A stretch of DNA of 64,000 nt from Mesostigma viride (GCA_009746045.1 RPFO01000240.1:381501-445500); one strand, 5' to 3'. Positions 34,224 to 44,770 are shown, numbered from the stretch's first letter. The notes: generated from the sequence alone by a model not told the origin. Program-made: numbers and translations.

Positions 34224-34628
34224 TAGATATATATATACGTCGGAGACGTTGGGGACTCAGTGTGACAATGTGAGGGATGCAGCAACGCCAGGGATCGGGC
34301 GTTCCTTGTCATTATTCACTCCATATGTGGGCACACATTATATGTCGTGGACACATCACTCACACGAGATCCCTAGGACAACTGGACTACGCTCAATTGT
34401 CCGCCACGTGTCCAGGTTCTAGAGGCTTCTAGACCTGGAGCAACGTTACTACGCACAACGTCCACTAGACTAGTTGCTAGCTACGTAACTTGCGTACACG
34501 TGTGTGCGTCGCGCCACAACCGGCGCTCGGCACCGTTATTCTGTCTCCGCCAGAATAACTCCGGTCACATTGTATGTTCCCCTGTGTGGCTCCGGCCACA
34601 AGTCAGCCTCGAGGTATCTCAGCTAACT
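34224..34628 (-). repeat. Element W 3' LTR
   Basis: 405 bp, preceded on the coding strand by the purine-rich tract CTGAAAGAAAACATAATGGG. Confidence 0.9.
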
Positions 34629-35651
34629 CCCATTATGTTTTCTTTCAGATTGGAACATGCTCCAAGTCTGACCTACCAACCGTTGCAAGGCAACCAGAGC
34701 CCATACAGTCACAACTGGATTAGAAAAGGTACCCAGAAACGGACTATACTGATGCTGACTGCTGATTTAACCCTGCCAAGCACTACGGGGGTTCCTCCCC
34801 CTCAATAGTGGGGAAAACATAAATGAGGTACTGCGGCCATTCGTCACACAGGACGTCATATGAGTCACATGTCACATCATATAAGGAGTGCCCAGTTTCC
34901 ATCTTTGAAGGAGCGAATTGTCGTCATTTCCCTGGCATCTGTCACTGCAGATGGTAGAAAAAGGGGGGCTTGATTGCCACTTGTGGATGGAACCCCATGC
35001 AACATCCACTTCCCAAAAACCAATGGGATGACTCTAGTGAAACCAGAGGTCTTCCCCAGGTGCTTAGGACCTGATGTTTCGCCACTGCTGACCTGGGCCA
35101 GAGCAGCCAGATACCTGTGAGTGCCACATGGTGGTAAGCACAGGCAACTGACAAGTGGGAACTGGTTCTCCACTTGATTTGCACATGGCGAATGGGTGGA
35201 CTGCCCATCACCCTACCACAGGTCCTGGGACCAGATGGCAGCATAAGACACAACAGGCACGGTCACAGGACTAAGACTGTCACACGTTACATGCACATGC
35301 ACATGCACATGTACAAGGTAACCATGAACATGACCCAGCCACATAACAATGCCATGTACAAGTACTGTCACCATGACTGACACAATGACACACTTGTGAA
35401 GGATATGACAGCTCACCTCCCAAGAGATGAGCTAACGAAATTCCATGAGAGAGACAAAGTCAAAGAGACTCAATTTATTCACCATAAAACAGGGCTTACA
35501 AGGCATACAGGTTCAGCTCCTCCCCAGGAGCTAGTGCTGATGATAAGACACCCCGTGACCTGGGCCCGGGTCTGGGTACCCCTACCCCCTGACAGGGGTT
35601 GCCCCATAGTAGGGGTGGGGAGACTAGCCACCCTCCCTGGGGAGGGGTGGA
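34629..35651 (-). mobile_element. Element W 3' untranslated region
   Basis: About 1 kb with no coding sequence. It holds a short ATGCAC repeat (35290-35311) and, at 35565-35660, C/G-rich inverted stretches (GGGTACCC, CCCTACCCCC, GGTAGGGG-type). The T-arm-like hairpin of Z, Z2 and V was not found. Confidence 0.5.
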
Positions 35652-35752
35652 CTAGGTGTCTACCGGCGGGGGCAGGCTGGCCTGCTTGCCGTAGGGGTTC
35701 ATCATGTGATAGAGCAGTTGGTACTGCTCAGGTGCTAGCTGGGGCACCTTGG

Positions 35753-38700
35753 TCAACGCATCCGCGGCGTTGGCCTTGTCCGGCACATGATTGGTAGACT
35801 CCCAGTAGGTGCACTCCTGTTCAGGATCACCCAGTCCAAATCAGTATGCACAGCATAAGGGTTGTCAAGGAAACTGAGGAGAGATTGACTGTCGGTGTGC
35901 AAGTGAGCCACCACCCCAGCCTGACTGCCTGCTTGCTTCTGTAACCAAACCAGGACATGATTGAGATACCTGGCATGTAGCACAGCTGACACAACTGCCC
36001 TGCACTCAGCAGCATTGCTACTAACAGCTTTACGCCTATGTAGCCTGCTATACCATGAGATGAGTGACATGGGTTGGTCAGCATTTTGTACAAAAAATAA
36101 GCCAGCCTCCCTAGCCTGCAGTTGAGTAATCTGCCGTGATTCCATGGAACTGTCCATTATAGCCTGAATGTGAATGGGCTTAAAGAGTTCCAGGGAATGC
36201 AAGATAAGGGGTGGACCAGCCTGCAGGAGCTTGTTGATAGCCTTGTGGCCTACCTGCATAAGAACTGCATCATCAACCCTGCTGACTACAGCTAGGTGCG
36301 GTGCACAAGTAGAACACAACCACCCCAGCTTGCCCCTAATGGTGGGACAGTCACAAGGTTTGATTTTAGTCTGCAGTACCTCCTTACAACTGTGCATGTA
36401 ATCTGATGGAGAGTACATTGCACAGACCCACTGATCTGCTTGCTTCTGAAGCTGCAACATTGTGCCACAGAACTTAATAGCAATGGTGCCCAGCTCGAGC
36501 TGCTTGCCAATCTCAAAAGACTTAGACACGTTGGCAATAAAATCATCCACAGCCTGCCTAGGCCCAGCAATAAGCTGATCATCCCCATGCCACACAAACA
36601 TGATCATGCCATGAGGGTGAGGGACAACAAAGAAGCAAGGGTCTATGTCATCATACCGAGCACCTAGCTTCTCAAACACAGCTTGAGCTGACATTCTGAA
36701 AATTCTAGGAGCAGATTGCAGACCTTCCACTCCTATGTTGGCTTTCAGAAATGGTTGTGGGATATCCTTAGACCACACCTGAGGTGTGTTGACCACATAC
36801 ACCTTACCATGCCAAACTTGCTCAGCTATTTCAGGTGAACCTTTCAGAAAAGCACGTTTAATGTCAGTGGCTTTGCACACATAATCATCACCTTGATTGA
36901 TGTGCCCTAGAAAAACAGACAGCAAAATTTTAAGAGAAGTTTGCTGAATGCCAGGTGTATACAGGTCTGCCTCTGTCAAATCAGTGGATCCCTTAAACTC
37001 AGTCACACAAGGCCTAGCATGGAAAATGACAGAGCCATCTGCTGCTTGCTTGTGCTTGCACACGAACTTAAGTCGTAGGTGCTTGCTCCCGTTGGGCTTA
37101 CGCTCTAAGGGAGTGACTGGAGGTGTGTGGGTGGGACTACGTGGATCTGGAACCACCCATTCATCCATAGCCTTTCTAAAAGCTTCAACCCACTTAGTGA
37201 AACCTTCCTGAGTTTGACAGTCCTGGACAATCTGCTCATAGGAGAGGGGAGACATTTTTGCAACATCATATTTTCCCAATCCAAATGCTTTGGGGTGCAG
37301 TTTCTGACTGTGCACCAAATCTGCCACACGTGGCTCGTGCCCAGGTGCATACTTTGGTGCAACAAATTTGACAGTGGCTGGCTGTGTGTCAACCAAAGTC
37401 TGGAGTGGTACCTGAAAATGATCAAGTGACACCCCACCCAGGCCCTGTACCTCAAGCCTATCACAAGAGATGGTGACACCTGGGTAAGAAATAAATGGAT
37501 CACCCAACAAAGCATTTCCTGTGTATCCTTCCAGTACCTGAAAAGGTGTGGGGATACCAAGAATGTTTAAGGTAACCTGACCTTTAACAGTCAAGCTAGC
37601 CTGCCCAGAGAAATCAGCCACCCGTTGCCAAGGGGAAGGCTCTAACTCTAGGTGTGGTACAGCCAATGCACTGATGATGCTAACCTGAGCTTGGGTGTCA
37701 ACTGCGACTAGAGCTGGATTATTGTCGCTGTGACCTGCCCTACTCACTTTGGCTGACCCTGCAGCAGTGTGAGCTTTGGCTCTATGCGCTGCTTGCAGTA
37801 TGCGGACCGCTTCTGCTAGCCCATGTTTGGACACGGTAGGTATGGGTTGAGCTGGTACCGCTGAAGGTGTGCTGTCTTGCTGACCACCTTCTTGGTTAGT
37901 GCCCTCATTGACAGGTGGTCTAACCTGCTGTGGCTGGCTAGGCTCACTGAGGGTGACCTGGGGTGCACATGTGTTGTGGCTATCACACTCACCAGTGTGT
38001 GTTCCAAACAACCACTCACTGGGTACTCCAGATATACCAGGCAACTGTACTGAGCTGTCGACCATCAGCTCTTCCTCCTCTGCCACGTCTGACAGTGGAG
38101 TGTAATACAATTTAATCCTGTGAGGTGAGCACTTGTGCACATGTCCAGTGTCATTGTGTTTCACATGCACAGTCTTGCCTGTGCTGGAAAACTTGAGGAT
38201 AGTGGCTGGGCCTAACCATGTCCCAACCTTCCCTAGCCCTGACTCCTTATAGAAGAGAACTGTGTCCCCTTCCTTGAAGGAGGGGCGTGGATGCTTGGCA
38301 TCCTTGGCTGCCAATCTGCTGGCAGCGTGGGCACGCTGTGCATTGTACACAGCTAGTACCTCAGGTGGGTATATCCCAGCCTGTAACCCATCTGGTGTGA
38401 TAATACCATAGGGTGTCTGCAGGAGTGGTCGTCTATTGAGTATCTGGCATATCTTAGTAGCCCACAGTGCCCTATCAGCGTATGACCCACTGTCAGCTAA
38501 CAGGTTCTCACCTTCTTTGGCTACCAAGGTTTTGATAGACCTAATTGCCCTCTCAATGATACCTTGTCTCTCATGATCTTCTAGCCCAGCCAGGTCTATA
38601 GCTTCACAGCCCTCTGCTCCAGCAAGGCAACTAAATTGCTGATCTAACAGCAGTGCTTCTACTGGGTAGTACCTGGCTTGTGCTATTAATATAGCTCTGT

Positions 38701-39673
38701 GCAACTGAGACTTGTCCATACCAGGGAGAGGTTCTATTGCTGTGTACCTGGACCATGCGTCCTTTAAAGCCAGATAGGGCTGTCCCTTAATATGGAACAC
38801 ATCCCCGACCACTCTGCCCTTGCACTTAGGTGGTGTAGCTACATGCCACTTGGGTGGTTTAGGTGCATACATTTGGCAGTGCTGACAGTGTTTTCTGATC
38901 AGCTGACATGCCTTCCTGAGTGCCGTACCTCCCAATGCAGCTGCTACCACCTCTGCACATGTCTCATGACCATACAGTAAGTGCAGTTGCAATGCCAGCT
39001 CCTCATAACTGATGTTACTAAGAGCTTGGGTCATGACCCTGGACACCTTGGGTATCAAGGAGGTGAACCTGGGTTCACTGTCAGAGGTTTCTGTGTAATA
39101 CTTCAACACTTTGCCAACCTTGCTTACAGCCTTGACAGCTGAGCATGAAGGTGGAGAGTGAGAGGTAACAGAATTAACTTGACATCCTGTCAACATCCTC
39201 CCATCCTGTGTCCCTGCCTGGGCAGTGGAGCTGGATATTGGGTGGTGTAGGGGACACGACTCATCATGACACGTGTGAGGGTGTGAGGACTTACATTTAG
39301 GGGGCTGCCACGGATCCTTGGTGCACTTGGCGGGGTCCCCGTGAGGCGGTCCCAGGCACTTGTGGCAGAGCACCTCCAGGTCACCCAGGTGCTCCTTGTG
39401 TTTGTGGCACTTGTCCTTGCTGTGTCCACGACGCCCACAACGCACACATTTCACATCCTTCTTGGGGGTGGAGGACCCAGCCCCAGAAGACTTGTTAGTG
39501 TTCCCCCCTGGGGGGGATGACCTACCCTTCCCCTTCCCCTGCCCCTTGCCCTTGCCCTTGCCCTTGCCCTTGCCCTTGCCCTTGAGGCTCTTAACAAACT
39601 GACTCATAAGAGTCTTCACCTCCCCTAGCGTCACAGGACGCTGGTTTGGCCTTCCTGGCCTTACCCTCCTCAT
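35753..39673 (-). CDS. Element W pol: knuckle, integrase, protease, RT, RNase H
   Basis: 1306 codons. KG-rich tract 31-50; CCHC knuckle C76/C79/H84/C89 and CHKCLGPPHGDPAKC at 103-117. Integrase finger H231/H236/C263/C266; catalytic D291 (GDVFHI), D344 (LLLDQQF), E374 (IIERAIRSIK). A GPY/F-like module follows (VLFYKE...GTWLGPATILKF, HRIKLY). Then the protease (VAVDTQAQVSII ... LLGDPFISYPG). RVT_2 RT has DIKRAFLKG, LQSAPRIFRM and FVWHGDDQLIAG. RNase H has IMDSSMESRQITQLQAREA, AECRAVVSAVLHARYL and HTDSQSLLSFL. A shift near 35823 ends the frame early; the matching C-terminus (TNHVPDKANAADALTK) continues in another frame to a stop at 35652. The frame starts inside gag without an obvious ATG. Confidence 0.9.
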   Translation of the reverse strand: MRRVRPGRPNQRPVTLGEVKTLMSQFVKSLKGKGKGKGKGKGKGQGKGKGRSSPPGGNTNKSSGAGSSTPKKDVKCVRCGRRGHSKDKCHKHKEHLGDLEVLCHKCLGPPHGDPAKCTKDPWQPPKCKSSHPHTCHDESCPLHHPISSSTAQAGTQDGRMLTGCQVNSVTSHSPPSCSAVKAVSKVGKVLKYYTETSDSEPRFTSLIPKVSRVMTQALSNISYEELALQLHLLYGHETCAEVVAAALGGTALRKACQLIRKHCQHCQMYAPKPPKWHVATPPKCKGRVVGDVFHIKGQPYLALKDAWSRYTAIEPLPGMDKSQLHRAILIAQARYYPVEALLLDQQFSCLAGAEGCEAIDLAGLEDHERQGIIERAIRSIKTLVAKEGENLLADSGSYADRALWATKICQILNRRPLLQTPYGIITPDGLQAGIYPPEVLAVYNAQRAHAASRLAAKDAKHPRPSFKEGDTVLFYKESGLGKVGTWLGPATILKFSSTGKTVHVKHNDTGHVHKCSPHRIKLYYTPLSDVAEEEELMVDSSVQLPGISGVPSEWLFGTHTGECDSHNTCAPQVTLSEPSQPQQVRPPVNEGTNQEGGQQDSTPSAVPAQPIPTVSKHGLAEAVRILQAAHRAKAHTAAGSAKVSRAGHSDNNPALVAVDTQAQVSIISALAVPHLELEPSPWQRVADFSGQASLTVKGQVTLNILGIPTPFQVLEGYTGNALLGDPFISYPGVTISCDRLEVQGLGGVSLDHFQVPLQTLVDTQPATVKFVAPKYAPGHEPRVADLVHSQKLHPKAFGLGKYDVAKMSPLSYEQIVQDCQTQEGFTKWVEAFRKAMDEWVVPDPRSPTHTPPVTPLERKPNGSKHLRLKFVCKHKQAADGSVIFHARPCVTEFKGSTDLTEADLYTPGIQQTSLKILLSVFLGHINQGDDYVCKATDIKRAFLKGSPEIAEQVWHGKVYVVNTPQVWSKDIPQPFLKANIGVEGLQSAPRIFRMSAQAVFEKLGARYDDIDPCFFVVPHPHGMIMFVWHGDDQLIAGPRQAVDDFIANVSKSFEIGKQLELGTIAIKFCGTMLQLQKQADQWVCAMYSPSDYMHSCKEVLQTKIKPCDCPTIRGKLGWLCSTCAPHLAVVSRVDDAVLMQVGHKAINKLLQAGPPLILHSLELFKPIHIQAIMDSSMESRQITQLQAREAGLFFVQNADQPMSLISWYSRLHRRKAVSSNAAECRAVVSAVLHARYLNHVLVWLQKQAGSQAGVVAHLHTDSQSLLSFLDNPYAVHTDLDWVILNRSAPTGSLPIMCRTRPTPRMR

Positions 39674-41789
39674 CTGACTCCTCCCCCCGGGCCCGCTTGA
39701 CAGCAGGGGGGGAAGAGGTAGAGGGGGGAGGGGCTGAGTCCTGACACAGTGGACCCAAGGCTAGCTTAACATAATCGAGAGCCTCTTTCATCGACTCCCA
39801 ATGGGTGGCCAAGCCTGTGGTGATCATGGCAAAGGTGTTACGATCAAGGTTAAGCTTCTCGAGCAGGGAATGTACAAGCCACTTGTGATCTAGCTTGCTA
39901 ACCTCGGGGTGGGCTTTCACTGCAAGTTCCCACTTCTTAATCTCTGCTACATAGTTCTGAGTTTCTACCTTATAGGTTTTCACCCAGTTAAACGCAGAGT
40001 ACATGTCAACAGTGGTGGGAGCAGACAGCAGGTCATGCAGATCACGCAGAAAATTCTCCCATGGCTCCCTACCCTGTGTGTCCTGCCACCTGGGATACCT
40101 TTGCTGATATATGGATACCAAGTGCTGGATGGAGGGATTGGATTGGTGGAAGAAATCACCCTGCATGAGTGCCCCAAACCAGTTCTTGATATTCAGCTCC
40201 TCCCTAGCGAGCTTGAGAGAGAGAAGAAGCAAGGTCTGCAGGGCGGGAAGGAGTGCCTCGCACATCCTCCTGGTCATCGGCTCGATCGAGGGTTGATCGA
40301 GTAGATGATAGATGACCGCACACAACAAGCTGGCGTGTTCAGCCAACCTGCCGTCCAGCCTGTCGCTGGCCACCCCTTGGATACCCTGGGCGCAGCGCTG
40401 GACTGCGCGCCAAAGGGTTGGCTCACTGAGTGAGACGACGTCATCCCCAGGGATGCGTGTCTCAGCTGTCTCCATGGCCACATCCTCCTCCCCTGGGGGA
40501 GATGGATGATCCCTTGCCACGGCCTGGGCCGTGGCAGGTCCCTTGCCGGCCCTGCCGGGGGCTTGGGACTGCGATGGGGGTGCCGAAGCACCCGCCTTCG
40601 CGGGTGGGTGGGTGGTGATGGCGTTGGTGTTGTCGGCTGATGCCGACGGTTCCGACGCAGCGGCGGGTGTGCCGTGGGGAGGCGGCTGGCGCTTGCCCTC
40701 CGCCCGCCTGGGGGTCGCTGCCGCTGTCGCTGTCGCTGCTGCTGTCGCTGTCGCTGTCGCTGCCACCACTGGAGAAGGCGGGGCGCCCACCGGTGCTGCA
40801 GTCTTGGATGCCGCGGCCGGCAGGGTCGCCGCCGACGCCGGGGGCGACACAGTTGCAGCCGCCTGCTGCGACGCAGTCGATGTCGCTGCCGAACCAGGGG
40901 ATGCCGTCGCAGGTCCCCAGCCGACTGGCACGACAGGTGGCGTCCTTGGCATCTCCTCGGCCGGCCGAGGTGGCTTGGCCACCACCGTGGCCGCTGCCAC
41001 CTGGCGAGCCTCCGAATACATGTCGAGAGCAGTTACACCTTGTCTCACGGCCAAGAAGTACAGCCGGATCAGAATCGCAACCTGGACATGCGAAAAACGG
41101 CAATGGACGTCCTCCGGGAGCTCGGCCGCCACCGCCTGAACCGCGAACTTGGTCAGGACGAAGCCGCCAGGGAGGGTACTCTGCTGGCGGAGTCGCCAGC
41201 CGTCGAAAGGCAAAAAGTTGGGTGCATTACGCACCGGGATCTTAAAGGGGAGCTGGCCCCAACCGTCAACATAAACCTCACCTGCGTCCTGGGACGCAGG
41301 GGTCGGGTTCGCGCCGAGGCTCATGCCTGCCAGCGCCCTCCCGACAGAGGTGTTGCCAGACGATGACCTCGTCTGGCCGGAGGTCACCTCTCTCCTAGGA
41401 GAGGGTGAAGCCTCCCCCTCCTCCATAGAGGAGGAATCCTCTTCCACCTGTCGCCCTGGGGCGGGTGGCATGAGGTGCGGGGCAACCTCGGACTCGTTGC
41501 GAGTCCCGGTGCCCCTGTTCCCCTGGGGGGCAGACTCCTCGGCATCGACAGCTTCACGCTGCCGGCGAGGGGTGTCCGCCACCACCATGCGGTAGGTGAC
41601 ATTTTCGTCACGCTCCCGCGGTGGGGAACTGCGAGGAGAAATTCTCCTCTGAGACGCCGTGAAAGGCAGTCTCGTGGTGATGGGGGGCTCCCGGTTAGCG
41701 GGAGGCCCGCCCCGACCGTTTCCTGCCCCTCCCCGCTGAAGGGTGGGGCGGACATTGTTGTTCTTAGCATCCGAGTTCTTCGGCGCCAT
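39591..41789 (-). CDS. Element W gag (732 codons)
   Basis: ATG at 41789 is 13 nt after the 5' LTR. N-terminal half: low-complexity Arg/Pro/Ser/Glu, then a conserved-looking block (LPFKIPVRNAPNFLPFDGW, FVLTKFAVQAVAAELPEDV), then a Pro/Ala/Thr-rich stretch with ATATA repeats. C-terminal third: capsid-like helices (LAREELNIKNWFGALMQGDF, RYPRWQDTQ, LEKLNLDRNTFAM) shared with X gag. Acidic/basic tail VKRARGEESDEEGKARK. The pol frame overlaps by about 80 nt and is reached by a +1 shift. In X the equivalent junction is in one frame. Confidence 0.85.
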   Translation of the reverse strand: MAPKNSDAKNNNVRPTLQRGGAGNGRGGPPANREPPITTRLPFTASQRRISPRSSPPRERDENVTYRMVVADTPRRQREAVDAEESAPQGNRGTGTRNESEVAPHLMPPAPGRQVEEDSSSMEEGEASPSPRREVTSGQTRSSSGNTSVGRALAGMSLGANPTPASQDAGEVYVDGWGQLPFKIPVRNAPNFLPFDGWRLRQQSTLPGGFVLTKFAVQAVAAELPEDVHCRFSHVQVAILIRLYFLAVRQGVTALDMYSEARQVAAATVVAKPPRPAEEMPRTPPVVPVGWGPATASPGSAATSTASQQAAATVSPPASAATLPAAASKTAAPVGAPPSPVVAATATATAAATATAAATPRRAEGKRQPPPHGTPAAASEPSASADNTNAITTHPPAKAGASAPPSQSQAPGRAGKGPATAQAVARDHPSPPGEEDVAMETAETRIPGDDVVSLSEPTLWRAVQRCAQGIQGVASDRLDGRLAEHASLLCAVIYHLLDQPSIEPMTRRMCEALLPALQTLLLLSLKLAREELNIKNWFGALMQGDFFHQSNPSIQHLVSIYQQRYPRWQDTQGREPWENFLRDLHDLLSAPTTVDMYSAFNWVKTYKVETQNYVAEIKKWELAVKAHPEVSKLDHKWLVHSLLEKLNLDRNTFAMITTGLATHWESMKEALDYVKLALGPLCQDSAPPPSTSSPPAVKRARGEESDEEGKARKAKPASCDARGGEDSYESVC

Positions 41790-41802
41790 GTCTAATCCAA
41801 GT

Positions 41803-42207
41803 TAGATATATATATACGTCGGAGACGTTGGGGACTCAGTGTGACAATGTGAGGGATGCAGCAACGCCAGGGATCGGGCGTTCCTTGTCATTATTCACTC
41901 CATATGTGGGCACACATTATATGTCGTGGACACATCACTCACACGAGATCCCTAGGACAACTGGACTACGCTCAATTGTCCGCCACGTGTCCAGGTTCTA
42001 GAGGCTTCTAGACCTGGAGCAACGTTACTACGCACAACGTCCACTAGACTAGTTGCTAGCTACGTAACTTGCGTACACGTGTGTGCGTCGCGCCACAACC
42101 GGCGCTCGGCACCGTTATTCTGTCTCCGCCAGAATAACTCCGGTCACATTGTATGTTCCCCTGTGTGGCTCCGGCCACAAGTCAGCCTCGAGGTATCTCA
42201 GCTAACT
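41803..42207 (-). repeat. Element W 5' LTR
   Basis: 405 bp. On the coding strand it is followed by ACTTGGATTAGAC and then the gag ATG. No standard 18-nt primer site fits before the start codon. Confidence 0.88.
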
Positions 42208-43480
42208 TGGTACCATCAACCAATACTGACCACAGTGCCTCCTAGTGACAGTTGGTCCTGTGACACGTAACCTGTGATGATTCACCCAACACTGCCACGT
42301 GCCCTGTCCCTCACGTGTCCTTAGTAGTCCTGGTACTGCTGTAGCGTCCGGCGGCATTACTTCGGGACTTGATAACTCTCAAGTTCCTTGTCCAAATAAG
42401 GCGTTTAGCACGGCGTTGGAAAGGCCACTTCAAGTATGATATGCTTAGCATATTGCATCACCAATATGCTAACTCCAACCCTTTCTTGTTTTGGAGCTGC
42501 AAGCTTCACACCATGACCAACCCATTCCTTGCTGCCTTGTGAAATGGACAACTGGTTACCCTGGACTTATAATAGCCTCATGAGCACCCCTTTTGCCACC
42601 TTAATGGTATCCTTCTTAGGGATCTATGGTTCAACCCTGCAGGTCATCCCCAACCCTTTCTTTTGCAACTGTACCTTGGCTTGGGCTTAAAGGAGGATAT
42701 TGAATATTCCTTAGGCAACATATCCTGGATATCTGAATGAGAGGCCCTGACTACAGGAAACGTATTACAGTGAGTTCCTGGTCTTCCCAGTTATCACTGG
42801 CGCCCGTTTCATGGCGCCCGCCCCGAGTGTTCCAGGCATCATCCGTCCAAATGTTCACCAATGGAAGCCACTTCAACACCACTGTGCCACTGCTTGATGG
42901 GGAGCCCATGTCATCACTGGGTGTTAAAGCCCAGGAGTCATACATACCAGGCTGTGGCTCAACTAGGAAATCGAACCCTACCCCAGAATCCCCAGGTTAA
43001 ACTTAACCTGGTCACATGACAGACAACAAGAGAGATTGGCATACAACATGATTATGTTTTATTATAGAATATCCACCAAAACCAATGCTGAGTGTTCCCA
43101 GTGGACCAGCCTGCGCCAGCAAGGCCCAACTGTCAGGTTACAACACCATAATATCCAAGGTTGTCACTTATTCACAGCTAGAGAAAAACTAAACAAGAGA
43201 GATGTATACAAACAACCTGGAAGAACTCTCGACATGGCCTGCCCTGTCATGGCCTAACTGCCCGAGGCCAAAGGCATCCCACTGTGCTAATCCTTTACAG
43301 GAAGAGCTTGCTCCTGTTGAGCCTTCTACCTGCTTGGTGACAGGTAGGCTACCTGTTGCCCTCCCCCCTGGGGACAACAGCACTGGTCAGCCACCAACTG
43401 GCAAAGGCTGGACTTCATGTCCCACCAGAAAAGGGGTCCACGAGCCCTTTGAGCACAGGGTATAGTTATTCTAGGGCTTC
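42208..43480 (-). mobile_element. Element Z2 remnant: partial LTR and 3' UTR
   Basis: 42208-42474 aligns with the Z LTR (ATTACTTCGGGACTTGATAA, GGCGTTGGAAAGG, CCAATATGCTAACT), followed by the same CCAACCCTTTCTTGTTTTGG interior edge. Further on are the GGCGCCCG direct repeat (42799-42822), the ATCGAACCCTACC T-arm-like site (42965-42985) and GATTATGTTTTATTATA, all co-linear with Z. It ends near 43480 in what would be the RNase H C-terminus. The LTR is cut by W. No coding capacity. Confidence 0.75.
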
Positions 43481-44519
43481 AGGCCTAGACTATCAGTACA
43501 CCACTATACTTTTCGTCCGAGGGTGGTAAAAAGCATCCGAGGCGTAAATTACGAGGAGGTAATTTACGGAGTCCGCTACTTTTACGTTATACATACGGGT
43601 CGAGATCTTTCTCGTAAGTTACGAATTAGATCCGAGGTAAGATCCAACGTCGTAATGTACGAGGTAGTAATTTACGAGGTAGTAATTTACGAGGTAGTAA
43701 TGTACGAGGTAGTAATGTACGAGGTAGTAATTTACGAGGTAGTAAGGTACGAGGTAGTAATTTGCGACGTCGTAATCTACGAGTTGGTAATTTACGATCC
43801 CGGTACTCGGTCCCGTAGGTTACGACGTCGTATGCTTCTCGCGTACACTACCGGTACTACAATCATGTCGCTACTAAGTACTAACTATGTCGTTCTGAAT
43901 TGCAGTACGCATGTCACTTATCAGAATTTCACTTCGATTTCACTTATCATTTCGGTCAACCTAACCCCTAACACCCATTTACCCGGGGGGGAAAAAATGA
44001 ATGGCATTTGCAGCAAGGCTCATGCAAGACAAGTTCCTGTTTCATAAAAAATTTCATTATTAAATGCAGGATTACATGTCATGCACAAAAATCCAACGCC
44101 TTCACAGAAAATAGCATATCAAGTCTTCTGAAGACAATATCAAGTCAATATCAAATTCGTGGCTTCACTTCGTGGCTTGAAATACTGTTTCCTTGCGGTG
44201 CTTAGGACAGCTCCGGGGATGTCGGCACCGCACAGAAGCTCCATCCGGGAGCAAGTGCGCCGGGGGAAGATGTTGTACATCCAGAGCTCGATATGTGCGG
44301 GAAGCCGTCGTGTTGGAAACCGAGGTGTCTGCACAGAATTCCGCGTGCAGGCAGCTTGTGCCTTTACGGGGGAAGACCTGCGACACAAAAACCGTGTCCG
44401 GACAATGCAATACGGAGAAATGGCAACGGCAGATGGAGTCGGCTAAGGCCGCTTGTAAGGAAAGTGATTTTTAATGCACGAATAAATGTATAATGCATGC
44501 TACATCGCCATCGCTTGGG
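43481..44519 (+). repeat. 15-bp minisatellite (about 10 copies) and unassigned flank
   Basis: From 43655 to 43802 the unit TACGAGGTAGTAATT is repeated about ten times with small changes, and it degenerates on both sides. The 15-bp period keeps frames open, giving a YEVVI repeat in one + frame, but codon context gives no sign of a real protein. 43860-44519 shows nothing recognisable. Confidence 0.7.
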
Positions 44520-44770
44520 CAGTGAAAAGACAAGGACCAACCACATGCCCCCACCTCGATCCCTTCGTGCATCCCGCCCTTGACGAGGCACAACCATGTG
44601 CCCCCACCTACCCTTTGTGCGTCCCTCCCTTGACAAGAAACAAGCACGTGCACCTATCTAACCTTTGTGCATCCCTTCCTTGGCAAGGAACAAGCACACC
44701 CACCCACCTACTCCACATGCATCCCTCCCTTGACAAGGAACAAGCACGATCACCCAGCTACCCACTAGCA
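44520..44770 (+). repeat. About 50-bp minisatellite, 4-5 copies
   Basis: CCCTTGACAAGGAACAAGCAC-type cores recur near 44578, 44627, 44678 and 44727, each with a CACCTACC...TGCATCCCT half. The region from here to 45016 has no recognisable gene. Its end (CTTGTGCCTGCCTT) belongs to the KG-type repeat tract that continues at 51599. Confidence 0.65.

Larger units (their letters stand above)
34224..42207 (-). mobile_element. Element W: copia-type element with INT-PR-RT order
   Basis: 405-bp LTRs at 34224-34628 and 41803-42207 look identical. On the coding strand they begin AGTTAGCTGAG and end ATATATATCTA. Interior: gag, then pol with knuckle, integrase, protease, RT and RNase H. The left flank is the LINE 5' end and the right flank is the Z2 LTR; the bordering pentamers (GGGCG and TGGTA) do not match, so no target duplication is seen. 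It is the most complete member of the X/Z/W group here. Confidence 0.88.

Noticed and set aside
43523-44047. YEVVI-repeat protein
   Set aside because: Product of a 15-bp minisatellite with degenerate flanks; no other coding evidence.
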